Source: Trichoplax sp. H2
Taxonomy: Eukaryota > Placozoa > Uniplacotomia > Trichoplacea
Direction of reading: 5' to 3'
NCBI GenBank assembly: GCA_003344405.1
Contig: NOWV01000133.1
Span: 145,929 to 209,928, forward strand
DNA length: 64,000 nucleotides
In this document: piece by piece, positions 26,358 through 37,938 of the stretch
Numbering within the stretch: position 1 is the stretch's first letter
Layout of the letters: every line of letters begins with the position of its first letter
Translations under genes and position numbers: made by a program
The notes under the pieces: generated by a model
Told to the model about the DNA's origin: nothing
Seen by the model: only the letters and a program-made list of their open reading frames with translations
Databases searched by the model: none

Positions 26358-29300
26358 TTTTAGCTGATATGTCTAGCGGTAAGAACAACGTATCGTCGCA
26401 AGATTTCGTTTTATATGAAATTGTACTTCTAATCACTTTAACTGAGAATATAATAGGTAAAGATTAATAAGACTATCGTGTACTGATTTCAACTAATCAC
26501 AGTAGTAGTGAGATTTGAAAGGATAATGGAAATATGAATAAAGTATTATGTGATATGGAATAGTCTGATTCATATTTATTTCACTTTTCTGCTACAGCCT
26601 TTATAAATAATTATGAAAAATGATTTTGATGAAGATATTTTTATGTTTCTACTCGAAGATATCTGACGTTGATTCTATCTCTTGGCACTCGATGTGTTCA
26701 TTACTAATTTAGATATTTTCAAAGCATGTAGGCTATAATCGACCTCATTAATTAAAAAAATTCTGCCATAATGGATAGTACATAAAAGACTGGCAGCATC
26801 TACTAATTTGTAGATATATACTACTGTCATGTGAAAGGCCGTATTACTTTACCTACTTTATATATGTGTACTGTAAGCTAACGAAAAATTTGATACCGTA
26901 TTTTATATCTGCCATAATTACATTATATTGCATTAATGTTTTATAATGATTGATTTTACCACCTTATAGCTTCTGGATAGAAACACTGCACGATGGCTGA
27001 TCTGCTAGCGAATTCACAGTCAACAAGTATGCCAATGTCGAATTTTTCTAGCGTTGGAAATTTGAATTTTGTTAAAGCTGTGTTCAAAAGCGATCTATTA
27101 AATAAAATGGGTGTGTCGGTACAGATTATGGATTAGTTTGATAAGGATATATTTTATCTAGCCTTGACAAGGCGTTGCTATTATCTACTTCAATATGATA
27201 AAAACTATCGTCTAAGAGCACCGTTCAAATATAAAATACGACCTTATAAGGTTGTATAGAACATAAATCGAAAAGCTTCAATCCTTACTGATATTCATTT
27301 CACCTGCTACTAAAAGTATGAGATGATATAACCTGAAGATCAATCAAGATGTTTCAAAGTGGGAATATATCAAGCTGTGTTCTATGCTGCTGTGCATTAT
27401 GAAAACCCATCAAACCAGAATGGCGAAATGCTTTTAATTGAGTTGCCTGATGATAACAGTTTAACAATATCTCTCGTGACAGCAGGATTTAGGTAGATAT
27501 TCCTCCTATAAAGCTATAGTAAATAAAACCTATTGGATAGTTCTACTTTTATGTGCATATGTATGCATATATTGTATTTATTCATAAAAAAACTTTTCAA
27601 TAGATAGGCAATAATTGAATTCAACTTTTCCGTTAATTTTTGTTAAAAAATAAGACTGTAGACAATCATGTCTGACTCTATCATGGTTGCATTTGTTTCG
27701 ACGCTATTTAAGGCAGCCATGAACAATCAAACGTCGATTTATGACCTTGCTAGCTCTTTAGTAATCATGAACGGGATTTATATACTTTCAACAGACTGAC
27801 TGGACTTATTTTTCTTCATTGGTGTCCAATTTCAGTACCCGACCAGTTAGTTATAATATCTTGTTTCAGATTTTAAAATGACCAAAACTACCCGATAGAT
27901 CGGTTCAAAATCAATTATAGTAAATTCTATTTAACTTTGTTTGATTTAACAGAGATAAAACAATTAACAGATAATTAACAGCAAGATATATCCGACGTCC
28001 CTTGCATTTACTTTCGATGCCACATATGGCGGTCTTAAGTTAGAAAATATTAATAATTCGGCTTATTATTTGTTATTGTACTCTATATTTATAACTTGAC
28101 GAAGTTTATTCTATTCAAATCTGCGAAATACAGACATATAATCCAAGCTAATCTAATATTTTCGACCAGGAAAGCAACGTATGCCATATTATCAAAATGA
28201 ATAGTGTAGATTTGATTGCGTTTATGCTATGGTTTAGTTTATCGCCAATTTGTAAGAGAACAATAAAATAATATGAGTATACGCATGCACTGCTTTGATG
28301 ATCAGAATATGAAGCACTTTGAACATCTAACCTGATATTAGTAAGGCATCTCTCTAGTTATGCTTAAAGCTACCCTTCTACCCTACTATCATAAAAACAA
28401 ATTTTCGAGTTGATTCCACGTTAATTCCTACCTAGACAACAAACGACTGCTATTACTAGTCTCACCTAAAACTAAAGTACGAATAACTGTCAATCATCCT
28501 TGTAATAATAACTACAGTCGACAGCAATAACGATTTGCAGTGTCAATAATTTATGTAGGCAGAGGCGTAAAGCAATTCAGTGTAACGCTCAGGCAAAGGT
28601 ATGAAGAGAAGTCCTACATTCCATGAATAGAGTGCTAAATCGTACAATGAAACTAAAGTAACTATATGAGTTTAATAGCTATTGTAATTATCTTCTTTAT
28701 TATATGGATATAAGATTTAGAATTGTAAAACTAAAACACAATCTTACAGCTTACACACATCATACTGTAAACATGCATGGGATATCAAGCCTTGCTGGAG
28801 CAGCGAGAAATGTACAAATGCTACATTTCAAGTACTAGCTTTTTTTATAAACACTAAACAAAAAACCTTTACGATAGTGGAGTAGTCCCAAAATTGGCTT
28901 GAAATTATAATTAAATTATAATGATTAAAACTTACACCTCACAGCAAAATTGCCTTATTGAATAAGCTATAAGTACAGTTATTACCATGCTAATGCATTA
29001 TTTAGAGGATTAAAATAAGGGAACCTATAGTAATATACATTTTTATTGAAATAACAAGGAAACAATAACATAAAAATAAAAATGTATCTATCTACATTTT
29101 GACCATTTATTGGGCTTGATACACCATCAAAGACAGGAAATTCATATTATATCTTGATCACGAAAATTTATCAGACATTTCTTGTTCTTGGTTAAAAATT
29201 TTAAAATTTACGGTAGAACTAATTTCTCGATAAATGTAATTGCAGTGAAAAAAGTTAACAGTCAGTTATTCTACAAGCCTTTCGTGAGTATTTTTAGTTG

Positions 29301-29467
29301 CAATATAGAGTATCTTTAACTTAGTGGATGACTTGTAAAACAAGTCATATACGTACAAATACAGAAAATTAATTCATAGTATAATGGAAGAATTCAATAA
29401 AATGATATTACTTCATAGATACTGTTGCTTCGTATGGGATAATAAAATAAAATAAAATACCTGCAGT
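26358..29467. other. Intergenic, two exon-like frames but no confirmed gene
   Basis: Separates two tandem class I genes. It holds two plus-strand exon-like open frames (26993-27136 and 27335-27496) described separately. Elsewhere I see nothing coding. Confidence 0.45.
26993..27496 (+). other. Possible small two-exon gene or gene relic, unrecognised
   Basis: Frame one (26993-27136) starts at an ATG and encodes 47 residues beginning MADLLANSQSTSMPMSNFSS. It contains a possible donor (AATGG followed by GTGTGT). Frame two (27335-27496, possible acceptor CTGAAG in front) encodes a more protein-like stretch including FKVGIYQAVFYAAVHYENPS and EMLLIELPDDNSLTISLV, followed by a stop that overlaps a possible donor (GTAGAT). 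The residue composition of frame two is unlike translated noncoding DNA nearby, but I recognise no family and cannot prove that the two frames belong together. Confidence 0.25.
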
Positions 29468-32400
29468 TTATATACCACAATCATAACTTTTCAGGACATT
29501 ATTAATTCCATTCCTGAGCTTACTAATAAGCTCAATCTTATCCATGGCAGCACTCCGCATTGTTGAGTAATCTATTTGATTAGCTTCGTTAAGGAGAACT
29601 TCGTTTGCTTTTAGCTGTTTTATAACCTGCATTCGCGTATGCTTAATAGATTCTTTAATTGGATTAGTGTAGGCCTTGGCAATCTCTTTAGCTCGATCAC
29701 CAGTGGCTAATTCTGAAACTACATTGGGTACACTTTGCTGTATAGCAATCAAAATTTTCCTTCTTTGTCTAGAAATTCCAGTTTTCGACCACATATAACG
29801 AGCTAAAACTGCTATAACAACTATAGAAATGACAATACCTATGCCACCTGTTACGCCACCAATTACTCCACCAATGACGGCAGCACCAACACCTTCAGCT
29901 ATAGTAAGCCCGATAGCAGCGCCGGCAGCGCTACCGCCAATAGTTCCAGTAACAATACCAACACCAGCATAAAAATTCCGCCATGATTTACTTGTTTTAG
30001 GTGATGAATTGACGTGTAAGTCTCGTAGATCATTAAGATCAGCATCAGCTATTTGCAGCGCATTTTCTAAGCCCTCCAATACTTTTAGAATACGGCTATA
30101 ATGCAAGTTTACTGATTCTCGTATTTTATTATAAAATCGCCTGAGTAACCCATTGTCTTCTTCCCAAAACGTTAATAAGCTAATAAATCGATCATCAAAT
30201 AAGTTAGTAATGACCTCTTCGATATCAGTGACTTTTTCCCGAATTGGAATATCATCTAAATGCCACTTTGTCATACCAACTTCAAATCTATTACTTTTTA
30301 GAAACTGAAGCAAAGAAACAGTAATTTCTGCAGTGCCATTATCGATGATTTTTTCGATATTATCATGAAAATTTTGGTCTCCTATGGTAGACCTAGCTAA
30401 TGCGATGTTATTTCTTAGATTGCTTAAGTAAGAGCTCCGAATATCACCTTCTAAGAAGGAGCAATTAGTCAGCAAGCGGTATCGATTAGCAACAATACCT
30501 AATAATGTATGGAGCCAACTGTTTTACGAAAGAAAACATTGAAGGAAGATGGGTTAAATGTAGTATATTATAATAATTTTAGACGTATTTATAATCTGAG
30601 TCATATAGACAATCGACTATCTTACAAAACGAGCTTTTGCATATCTTACAAATAAGATATTGCAACGGGAGCCATAATGTTAGTTTAGGTAAAAAAAGCG
30701 GATTGATAATATAATTAACATAGTAACCTATGAATTAATAGCTAAATTTTTTTAATTGTAAACTTACCTGGTATAATCCACAACTTTCTTCTTCAAGCTT
30801 TCTTCTATTAAATGAGCGATAAGAGAATGAAGTACTCGTAAATCATCCGATACGAATCCGGCTTTAAAATGATTAGCAGCATTTGTACTCGACAATAATA
30901 TTAATTGAGAATCATGAAAGCCAGGCCAAATTCGTCTTAACTTTTGTTTAATAGAATTTTCAACAGTATCTCTGTCTGTCTTTGGAATACTATCCCATTT
31001 ATTACATATAAAAATAGCTGATTCCGGAGTAAATGTCTTAAATTTTTCTCTTTCCATGTTTTGCTCTTCTATTAAAAGTCTAACAAGCTGTAAGTTATGA
31101 AAGACATTATTACTGGATAAATAAGTTCATTAATCAATTGTAAGTAAAATTCGATCATTAAAGCTTACTCGATCTTCTTGTATGCCGCCAGCATTTTCAG
31201 CATTGATGACATAAATAATTGAAGACACCTTTGGTAAATAACATACAATTTGTTCAGTGGCCAACGCTGTTTCACCAATTCCTGGGCTATCAACTAAGAA
31301 GACACCATCCTAACGATTCAGATACAGAAAGAGTCTTACATTAATAATTCTTTATGATACCATTAAAAAACGTTTAGCTTCTACCCCATTTAAATACTTG
31401 ACGACAGTAACAGATCATTAATAGTATTTAATACATTGTATTTGTTTGTTTGAGGTTAAAAAACGAACAAAGTTTACTAATTTAAGATGCTTTATCAGAC
31501 CTTAGGACGAGTAGCTCACAAGGCAACAATAAAAGATATCCAGGTTCATATACGTTTTAACACACTGCGATACAATTATATGCGTTAAATCCGTTAAATA
31601 CTAGTTTGTTATCTATATCATAAACCTAATAATGAAAAAGCAGGATTATGATCATACAGTAGGCACATTTGCTACTAAAATGCTATATTTGTACGTATTT
31701 GTATCTGTGCTGATATAGAAGCATACGGCGTAGCACACGAATATCTCAAATGCTTTCAAAATAAGAGAAAAATATGATAACATAACCGAATGTATTACCA
31801 ACATAATCCTAAATTATATATCGTCTCAAACGGATTATGATCCTTATCCAGAATTTCTCTATACCAAACCAACCTTTAGAAAATCAAACTCCCAGCAAAT
31901 TTCAAGCTTCCCGTTTGATAGTTTCAAATCTTCAAAATTATTACATTCGACATGCACATCATCAATTGAGGTAGATAGTAAGGCCAATTCCTCATCATTC
32001 GTACTATTTCCATCTAGCCCAGCAAAACCTTGACTGCTTCTTAAGCTGTCCTTGGAGTCTTTTTTTTTCGATGTCAAATGCATAACCTTTTGAATCTCAG
32101 TCATCAAATCGGAAGTACCATTGATAGGAGTTTCTTCATGAGGCTCTAACTTTTTTTCACTTGCATTCCAAATAAAGGATTTTAAGCAGGGATTTGTAGA
32201 ATAGCGTAATTCACATATACATGTAGTTGTATGTAAGTGACCGACAGGTAACACAGATTGACCTAAAATTAAATTGATCAGGCTACTCTTTCCAGCGCTG
32301 ACCTCGCCTAAAATGTGTTTAGATGAACAATTAATTTTATAAACATCTTGTAAATGTATGTATTGTAACTTATATCGTGTACATAAACCATTTAAAGTTA

Positions 32401-33092
32401 TTTGAATTTCAATAGTGGATAAATAGTACGCATAGAATATTTGTCAAACCTGCGACTAAGATCGGGCATTCCATACAATGTAACTGCTTAATATGCTTAT
32501 TCATATTATCTAGATATTGTTCGTCGAAAGTTTTAACTATTTCCACAAGCTCTGGTTCCAACTCCAGGAAAATAAACTGACTTGCTCTTTGTAATAAGTC
32601 GATGATTTGAATTCTTGTTTCCTTAAATTTATCGATAGCACTTTTGATCCTTTGCGATGACTACAATAGTTAAAAGAAAATTGAGATGGAACTCTTGAGG
32701 CTTTATCTACGCATGAAACATTATGGTTACGTTGAGATAAGTTTGGTGTATGATTAATTAAATAAATTAAGTAGTATTTCAAACATAATACCACTACATG
32801 TAATTCACAACGGACGATCGCGCCACCGGAAGCATCAAAAACTGTTATCGAATTTTATTGAGCTAAATTGAAAGGTTTAAAATTGTCATTTTCACCAAAA
32901 ATTTGCAATATTTACCGCAGAGCGTTGATAATTTTCGATGGTTTCATTCCTTCGAAGTAAATCTAGCCGTTCTTTAAAATCTTGCACAGTTTTTAACCCT
33001 TTGGTACTGATACCATACTTTTTACATACATTTCTTCCAGCTTTTAAGCTTTGTATTTCATCGACCTCATTTTGAGTTATTATGTATCCCAT
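29468..33092 (-). CDS. Class I dynamin-like GTPase, gene 3 (complete)
   Basis: Exons: 32916-33092, 32450-32660, 31874-32307, 31169-31309, 30768-31087, 29468-30518; phases 0,1,0,0,2; 778 codons including the stop. Exons 1, 2, 4 and 5 have exactly the lengths of the other class I genes (177, 211, 141, 320); exons 3 and 6 vary. N-terminal domain with NEVDEIQSLKAGRNVCKKYG; P-loop GEVSAGKSS; LPVGHLHTTTC; DSPG; CNKWD; IPIREKV; glycine-rich hydrophobic segment around residues 613-672; basic and helical tail ending SYDCGI. It lies head to tail with gene 2, 3.1 kb apart, consistent with tandem duplication. A GTPase acting on membranes is likely from the family; substrate, location and trigger cannot be read from the sequence. 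Confidence 0.9.
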
Positions 33093-35728
33093 CCTGGACC
33101 AATAAACCTAATAACAGCTGACTTTATTCCAAGTCAAAATACCGTTTAATTCTGTCACTCGATTACTCCTTCATTGAAAATATAAAGATAAAAAGGATGA
33201 TTTAATTGTCAACTTTAGGTGTCTTTAACGAATGAGGGGAAATGAATGCATGCAAGTTTGATAAATAAAAAGCGTATCATGACTATTATTTTAAATAAGG
33301 TTCAGCGTCTAAACGTTAGAATTGGTAAGAGTTTGCGGCACATACAGACAGCGTGTGTATTGCATACAGTTTTTCAACTATTAGAATAAAGGAGCAACCT
33401 TCAAACTTATTTTTTGCTGCTGCAGCTACGATGTGGTGCTAAAATAAAGTTTACAGCATATCAGATTAACTTTAAACATAAAATTAAATTTCAAGTTATC
33501 CTTGAATGACTATTCAATGAATACCTCGATATACGCAAGTCATCAATGGTATAATTTTCACTCAAATCACGATGAATTGGGAGCAATAGTATCCACTGCA
33601 TACAAAAATTAATTGCGAGTATTTCAGTTAATATAGTCGTATTTTGACTGATAGACTGATCGAGCATTGATAGCTACTTCGTTAATAAGATGTTTTATTT
33701 TATACTTTGTTACTTCAATTTTTCTTCAAATCTGGCAAATAAGCTCGATGTGATGTCAAGCAGTAATGCTTGTATCTAGAAACCTTTCGAGACTGAGATT
33801 TATTCGGCAAATTCAATGCACTCCTACCCTTACGTGTGCAATCACGTTTATTGCTTGGCAGTAGTGTAAACAATAATATATAAATTATGATTTACTTTTC
33901 GAAAGTATTTATTCTACGGTTTAGTATTATCCTAGAAATACGTATATTACAACGTTTCTAAATGCCCATGAACAACAACAGAAGGCGGAAGTTGAAAGTC
34001 ATTTTAAATAAAATAGATTTAAAGGGTAGCATTTGACTGTAGCACGGGCATCGCAATCAAACTCGTACTATCTGTACATCAATTTCATGATATTCTTGCC
34101 AAACATTGAAATATTAAAGTATTTCACCAGACCAACTTCTGCGTAATACGTCATCGATCATTTTAACAGCTTAGAGTAATATCAAATCGAAAGTAATACA
34201 GTACTATATCTCTCTAAAGACTGTCAATATATCATGTTTAGTTCACGATCAAATCACAATTAATGCAATCTTTAAAATTGATAAAGTTCCTCGGCTGCAA
34301 CCTATGTGATATATTGTAGTAGTAAGTTCATGTCATGTCGGTTAAAATTGCTGCTATAAGGATTCATACAGTATTACGATGATCATTATTTATTAGTTAT
34401 AGAGAGCGTTTTGTTGTCGGTAGTATCGATGGTGATTGCTGGTGATGTAGACTAAATTACTCTTAGAGTGTAGTAATAAATCCCTATCCAGAGATGCATT
34501 TTACCGTACTACGATGCCGTATCGCTTTTATTCCATTTCCATCTCTGTACAAGCTCGAGTAGACAATAATTTGGGAAAATAAAATTGTAGTCTCATTTTT
34601 TAGGGCGTGACTAATTGCAATAGAAAAAATATTCTTCTATCAGATATACAGTATAATGAGCGATAAAACATTTTACAAATTAATGTTCCCCTTCTTAAGG
34701 AAAAAAGAAAGCATGATTAAACTTGATGGAGCAATAGCCTTTGACATAGTCGTATCTGAATCGTTATTCTATAAATAATTTAATTAAAAGTGGTCAAATT
34801 AATCGCACATCAGCAAGGACTACAAGGTGATGCATTGATTGTATTATAATTTATTCTTCGAAATTTCTGTCCGCTTAACATTAGCGTGTTATTATGGCAA
34901 AGGTCGACCAAACAAAATATTTCAAAATTGAATGCTGAACACGTCTAATTCTTAATCGATTGTAAGGCTACGTAGTGACCAAACAATTTTTAGTTACGCC
35001 TATCATGTCTGTAGAATAAAGGCTGGCCCTATCTGCTCGGTTTCAAACAGCTACTAACTTTAGCAGATTGGAGTTGTAATTTTAGAATCATCGCCACTCC
35101 ATTTTCTAGATTAGAGTACGCGTATAAGTTAGTACTGATAAGTGTTATCGTAGTTTAAGGAGGAGGTTAACGATGCATTTGAAATCCGCTTAAGATAAAA
35201 GTAATCTGCTTACAGGAAATTTACGGTCGACCATTTCAACAGTACAGCATGATGAAATCGTTATGATGTAAAAACTCTAAATTGGAGTGTCAAGTTTATT
35301 ATGCTTTCATGGTAACTATCTCTACTATACAGTACTTCAATATTTATTTGTATAATTAAAGATAAGATTATTGAATGCCTTGTTTATTACCAACAAAATA
35401 CCCTACTACACTTATTTCGATATTCATTAGCCGTTCAATTTCATGGAATCATGACTATTTATAAGAATTGCAGTAGAAACTTTAACGTATACGTAGTTGT
35501 ATTGCAATCAGGCTTGACTCTATTTACTCCGCATTCAATAGTTCATTATACAGTTATTAAATTACGCACCTGCTCTATTTCTACCGAAACGATGAAGACG
35601 TTCAATCAATCAGACTACATTACAAATATATCCATTTCAAGGCTACTAGCAAGCAATGCTGCAGAATCTTTCAAAATTAGCAACCAATCAACCGCATCAA
35701 GTTATCACGACGGATTGATTCTATCTTC
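33093..35728. other. Intergenic, no gene recognised
   Basis: No supported exon. The last part (about 35580-35728) resembles a decayed unit of the tandem repeat that follows: its end matches the end of later units (gttatcacgacggattgatt). Confidence 0.45.
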
Positions 35729-36540
35729 ATGATGAGATAGTTGGACATGTTTTAACATAGAAGGATGACAGATCCAATCGATTGGATTTAGAAAAAGTAA
35801 CGACTGCAGTTGAGAATAATTAGTCCAGGGTATCATCAATGCATTACTTAACAATATTTAAGTTGTTATAATGAATCAATTGTACCCCTAATGATGAGAT
35901 AGTTAGGCATGTTTTAACATGACAGTTCAAATGGATTGAATTTGGAAAAAGCAACGACCGCAATGAAGAGTAATTATCCCAGGCTATCATTCATGCTTCA
36001 TTCCTAGAACAGTATTCATGCTGTCATACTGGGCCAATGGATCGATTCTACCCTGATGATGAGATGTTGGACATGCTTTTAACATTGCAAGAGAAGAGAG
36101 TCTCAACGGATTGAATTTGAAAATACAACGACTACAGTAGAGAACAATCATTCCAGACTATCATTAATACATCATTCAACAGTAATGAAGTTGTCATGAT
36201 TGATTGATTCTACCCGGATATTGAGCTCGTAAAAGACGTTTGAACGAACATAAAAGGATAATAGTCAAAATGGGTTAAAAATAGGAAAAAGGAACAACTG
36301 TAATAAAGAGTAATGATTCAGGGTTATCATTAGTGCATCCTTCAGCAGTCTTCAAGTGGTCATGATTGATCGATTATACCCTACGGATGAGATCATTCAA
36401 TTTGTTCGCTTGATGATAGAAGGATGTAAGTTCAAATGGTTGAATTTGAAAAAAAGTAACAGACTGCCATGGCGAATTCCTCCTTCATGGCCAGTTAATA
36501 TCCATTCAACGATACACTACTGTATATCAACTCAACCATG
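35729..36540. repeat. Tandem array of about five 162-169 bp units
   Basis: Units start near 35729, 35891, 36056, 36218 and 36387. Each begins with a form of ATGATGAGAT, then has a GGATTGAATTTGRAAAA-like block and an AACGACTRCAGT-like block, and ends with TTGATTGATTCTACCC-like sequence. Units are diverged by substitutions and small indels. Open frames through the array differ between units, so it is not a repeat-protein exon. Confidence 0.75.
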
Positions 36541-37502
36541 ATAGACTGTGGCAAAATGGCAAAGTCATAACTTACGGTTATTTTATAGAGGTCTGCTAGT
36601 ATGATGATAAAAAGTTGGAGAAGATCTTGAATAATGATGGTGCTATACAATTGGGGCATCAATTAAAATAGACGGCCTACAAATTTTCACGAATTTCGAT
36701 GATGAAAAGTGATGTTGAAATAAACAATCCAGCGCTTGCAACGATGGAATATCGGCAAACCATTTTACAAGTTACGTCATACTGTGAGACCGGTCAACAT
36801 CGTCGATGTGTTCAAACCCCCTGGTCCAGTGCCCAGGGTACAGTACACAGTTCGGTACAGTACTGTGCACTGTACACTGTACTGTACACGACGGCCATCC
36901 TCTCCGGCGATATGGACTTCAGTAGCAAAATCAGGTCTTTTTGCGCATGAGTAGTCCAGAGTAGCGATATACAGTACTGTCATGGTACCGTACAGTATCG
37001 GACAGACCGATACATGATCCTTCTAGGGTCTGGGTGAGCATTGGTGAACAAGAAACGATAAACGCCAGCGGAGATTGCTGCCAGTTCCCAATATAAACTG
37101 CCAGAATCCACTTCAAATACAAACTCTCGAGAGAGAAATCGATCGATATCGATTTTAGCCTAGTTAAACTAATCTCTACTATTGTAATTAAAGTCTTTTC
37201 AACGCCAATGGATTCTTCTGCTTCCTTTCCGTTTAAGCCATCATCATCCATTCAATGAGGAAACAACCTGGTCAACATTGATCACCATAATGAATAACAC
37301 AGGTAAAAACTTGCATGGACTCGTCTACCTACTAAATTTAGTCAGGTATTTGTCAGAGAAAGGGAATCTCTCTTACAAGCCCTTCCTCTAGTCATGTTAC
37401 TCTATTTATAGTCTAACGCATTATCAATACAATGGCTGATAAACTATATTTTACCCAATGAGAATATTGCTATCATTCCTAATTTAAAACCCTAATATTC
37501 AT
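36541..37502. other. Intergenic patch with GTAC palindromes, less AT-rich
   Basis: About 36780-37250 is visibly richer in G+C than the rest of the window. It contains overlapping GTAC palindromes (36838-36890 and 36972-37000). Open frames exist on both strands, the longest at 36931-37251, minus, 106 codons, but none resembles a family I know and the overlapping frames are likely a composition effect. Confidence 0.45.
36838..37000. repeat. Cluster of GTAC-centred palindromes
   Basis: Dense run of TACAGTAC, GTACAGTACTG, GTGCAC and TGTACA words at 36838-36890, then ACAGTACTG, GGTACC and GTACAGTA at 36972-37000. Many words are self-complementary, so the segment can fold in several ways. No known element is recognised. 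Confidence 0.5.
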
Positions 37503-37938
37503 TACAATGACAAAGAATTCTGGCTGATCATAATTCAATCTTAGCTGAACTGGAAGTAGTTACTAAAACTGCTAAATTGAGCCTGTTATCTAGATGTATA
37601 TATACTGAACATATCAAATAGGAGGCTACTTCATTTCAGAATAACCTTTAAAATTAGGCTATAAATGAGAGAGAGAATCCTAACTTGTCCCAATTCAATC
37701 TCAGTTGGAGCAATCGTAGCCAAACTCGAAACGGTTACGAAAGTCAATAAAGTTTTTACGATAGTATGCTGATAATGTGATATTACATTTGTACGCCTTC
37801 CTCACAGCTCGCTCTAGATTCGCTCTAAATGCCTATACTAGGCATATCAAAATAGAGAAAGCTGCTTCATTTTAGAATAATTTCTAAAATTCGATTATAG
37901 ATCAGAAACAATTCTAATATATCCTAATTGAATTTTAG
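37503..37938 (+). repeat. Duplicated class II N-terminal exon fragments with flanking intron
   Basis: Two degenerate partial copies of the exon at 37939-38111. Copy a (about 37530-37585) reads NSILAELEVVTKTAKLS. Copy b (about 37708-37765) reads VGAIVAKLETVTKVNKVFT. The intron-side flank is duplicated too: an ATACTRRRCATATCAAA block and a CTTCATTTYAGAATAA block occur before copy b and again before the intact exon. Spacing is about 180-230 bp, pointing to local tandem duplication. Confidence 0.6.

Noticed and set aside
35729-36540. CRISPR-like array
   Set aside because: Units are long, abut without spacers and are diverged; the genome is eukaryotic. It is a minisatellite.
36931-37251. 106-codon minus-strand open frame
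   Set aside because: No family likeness, overlaps frames on the other strand in a G+C-richer, palindrome-rich patch, and no splice context.
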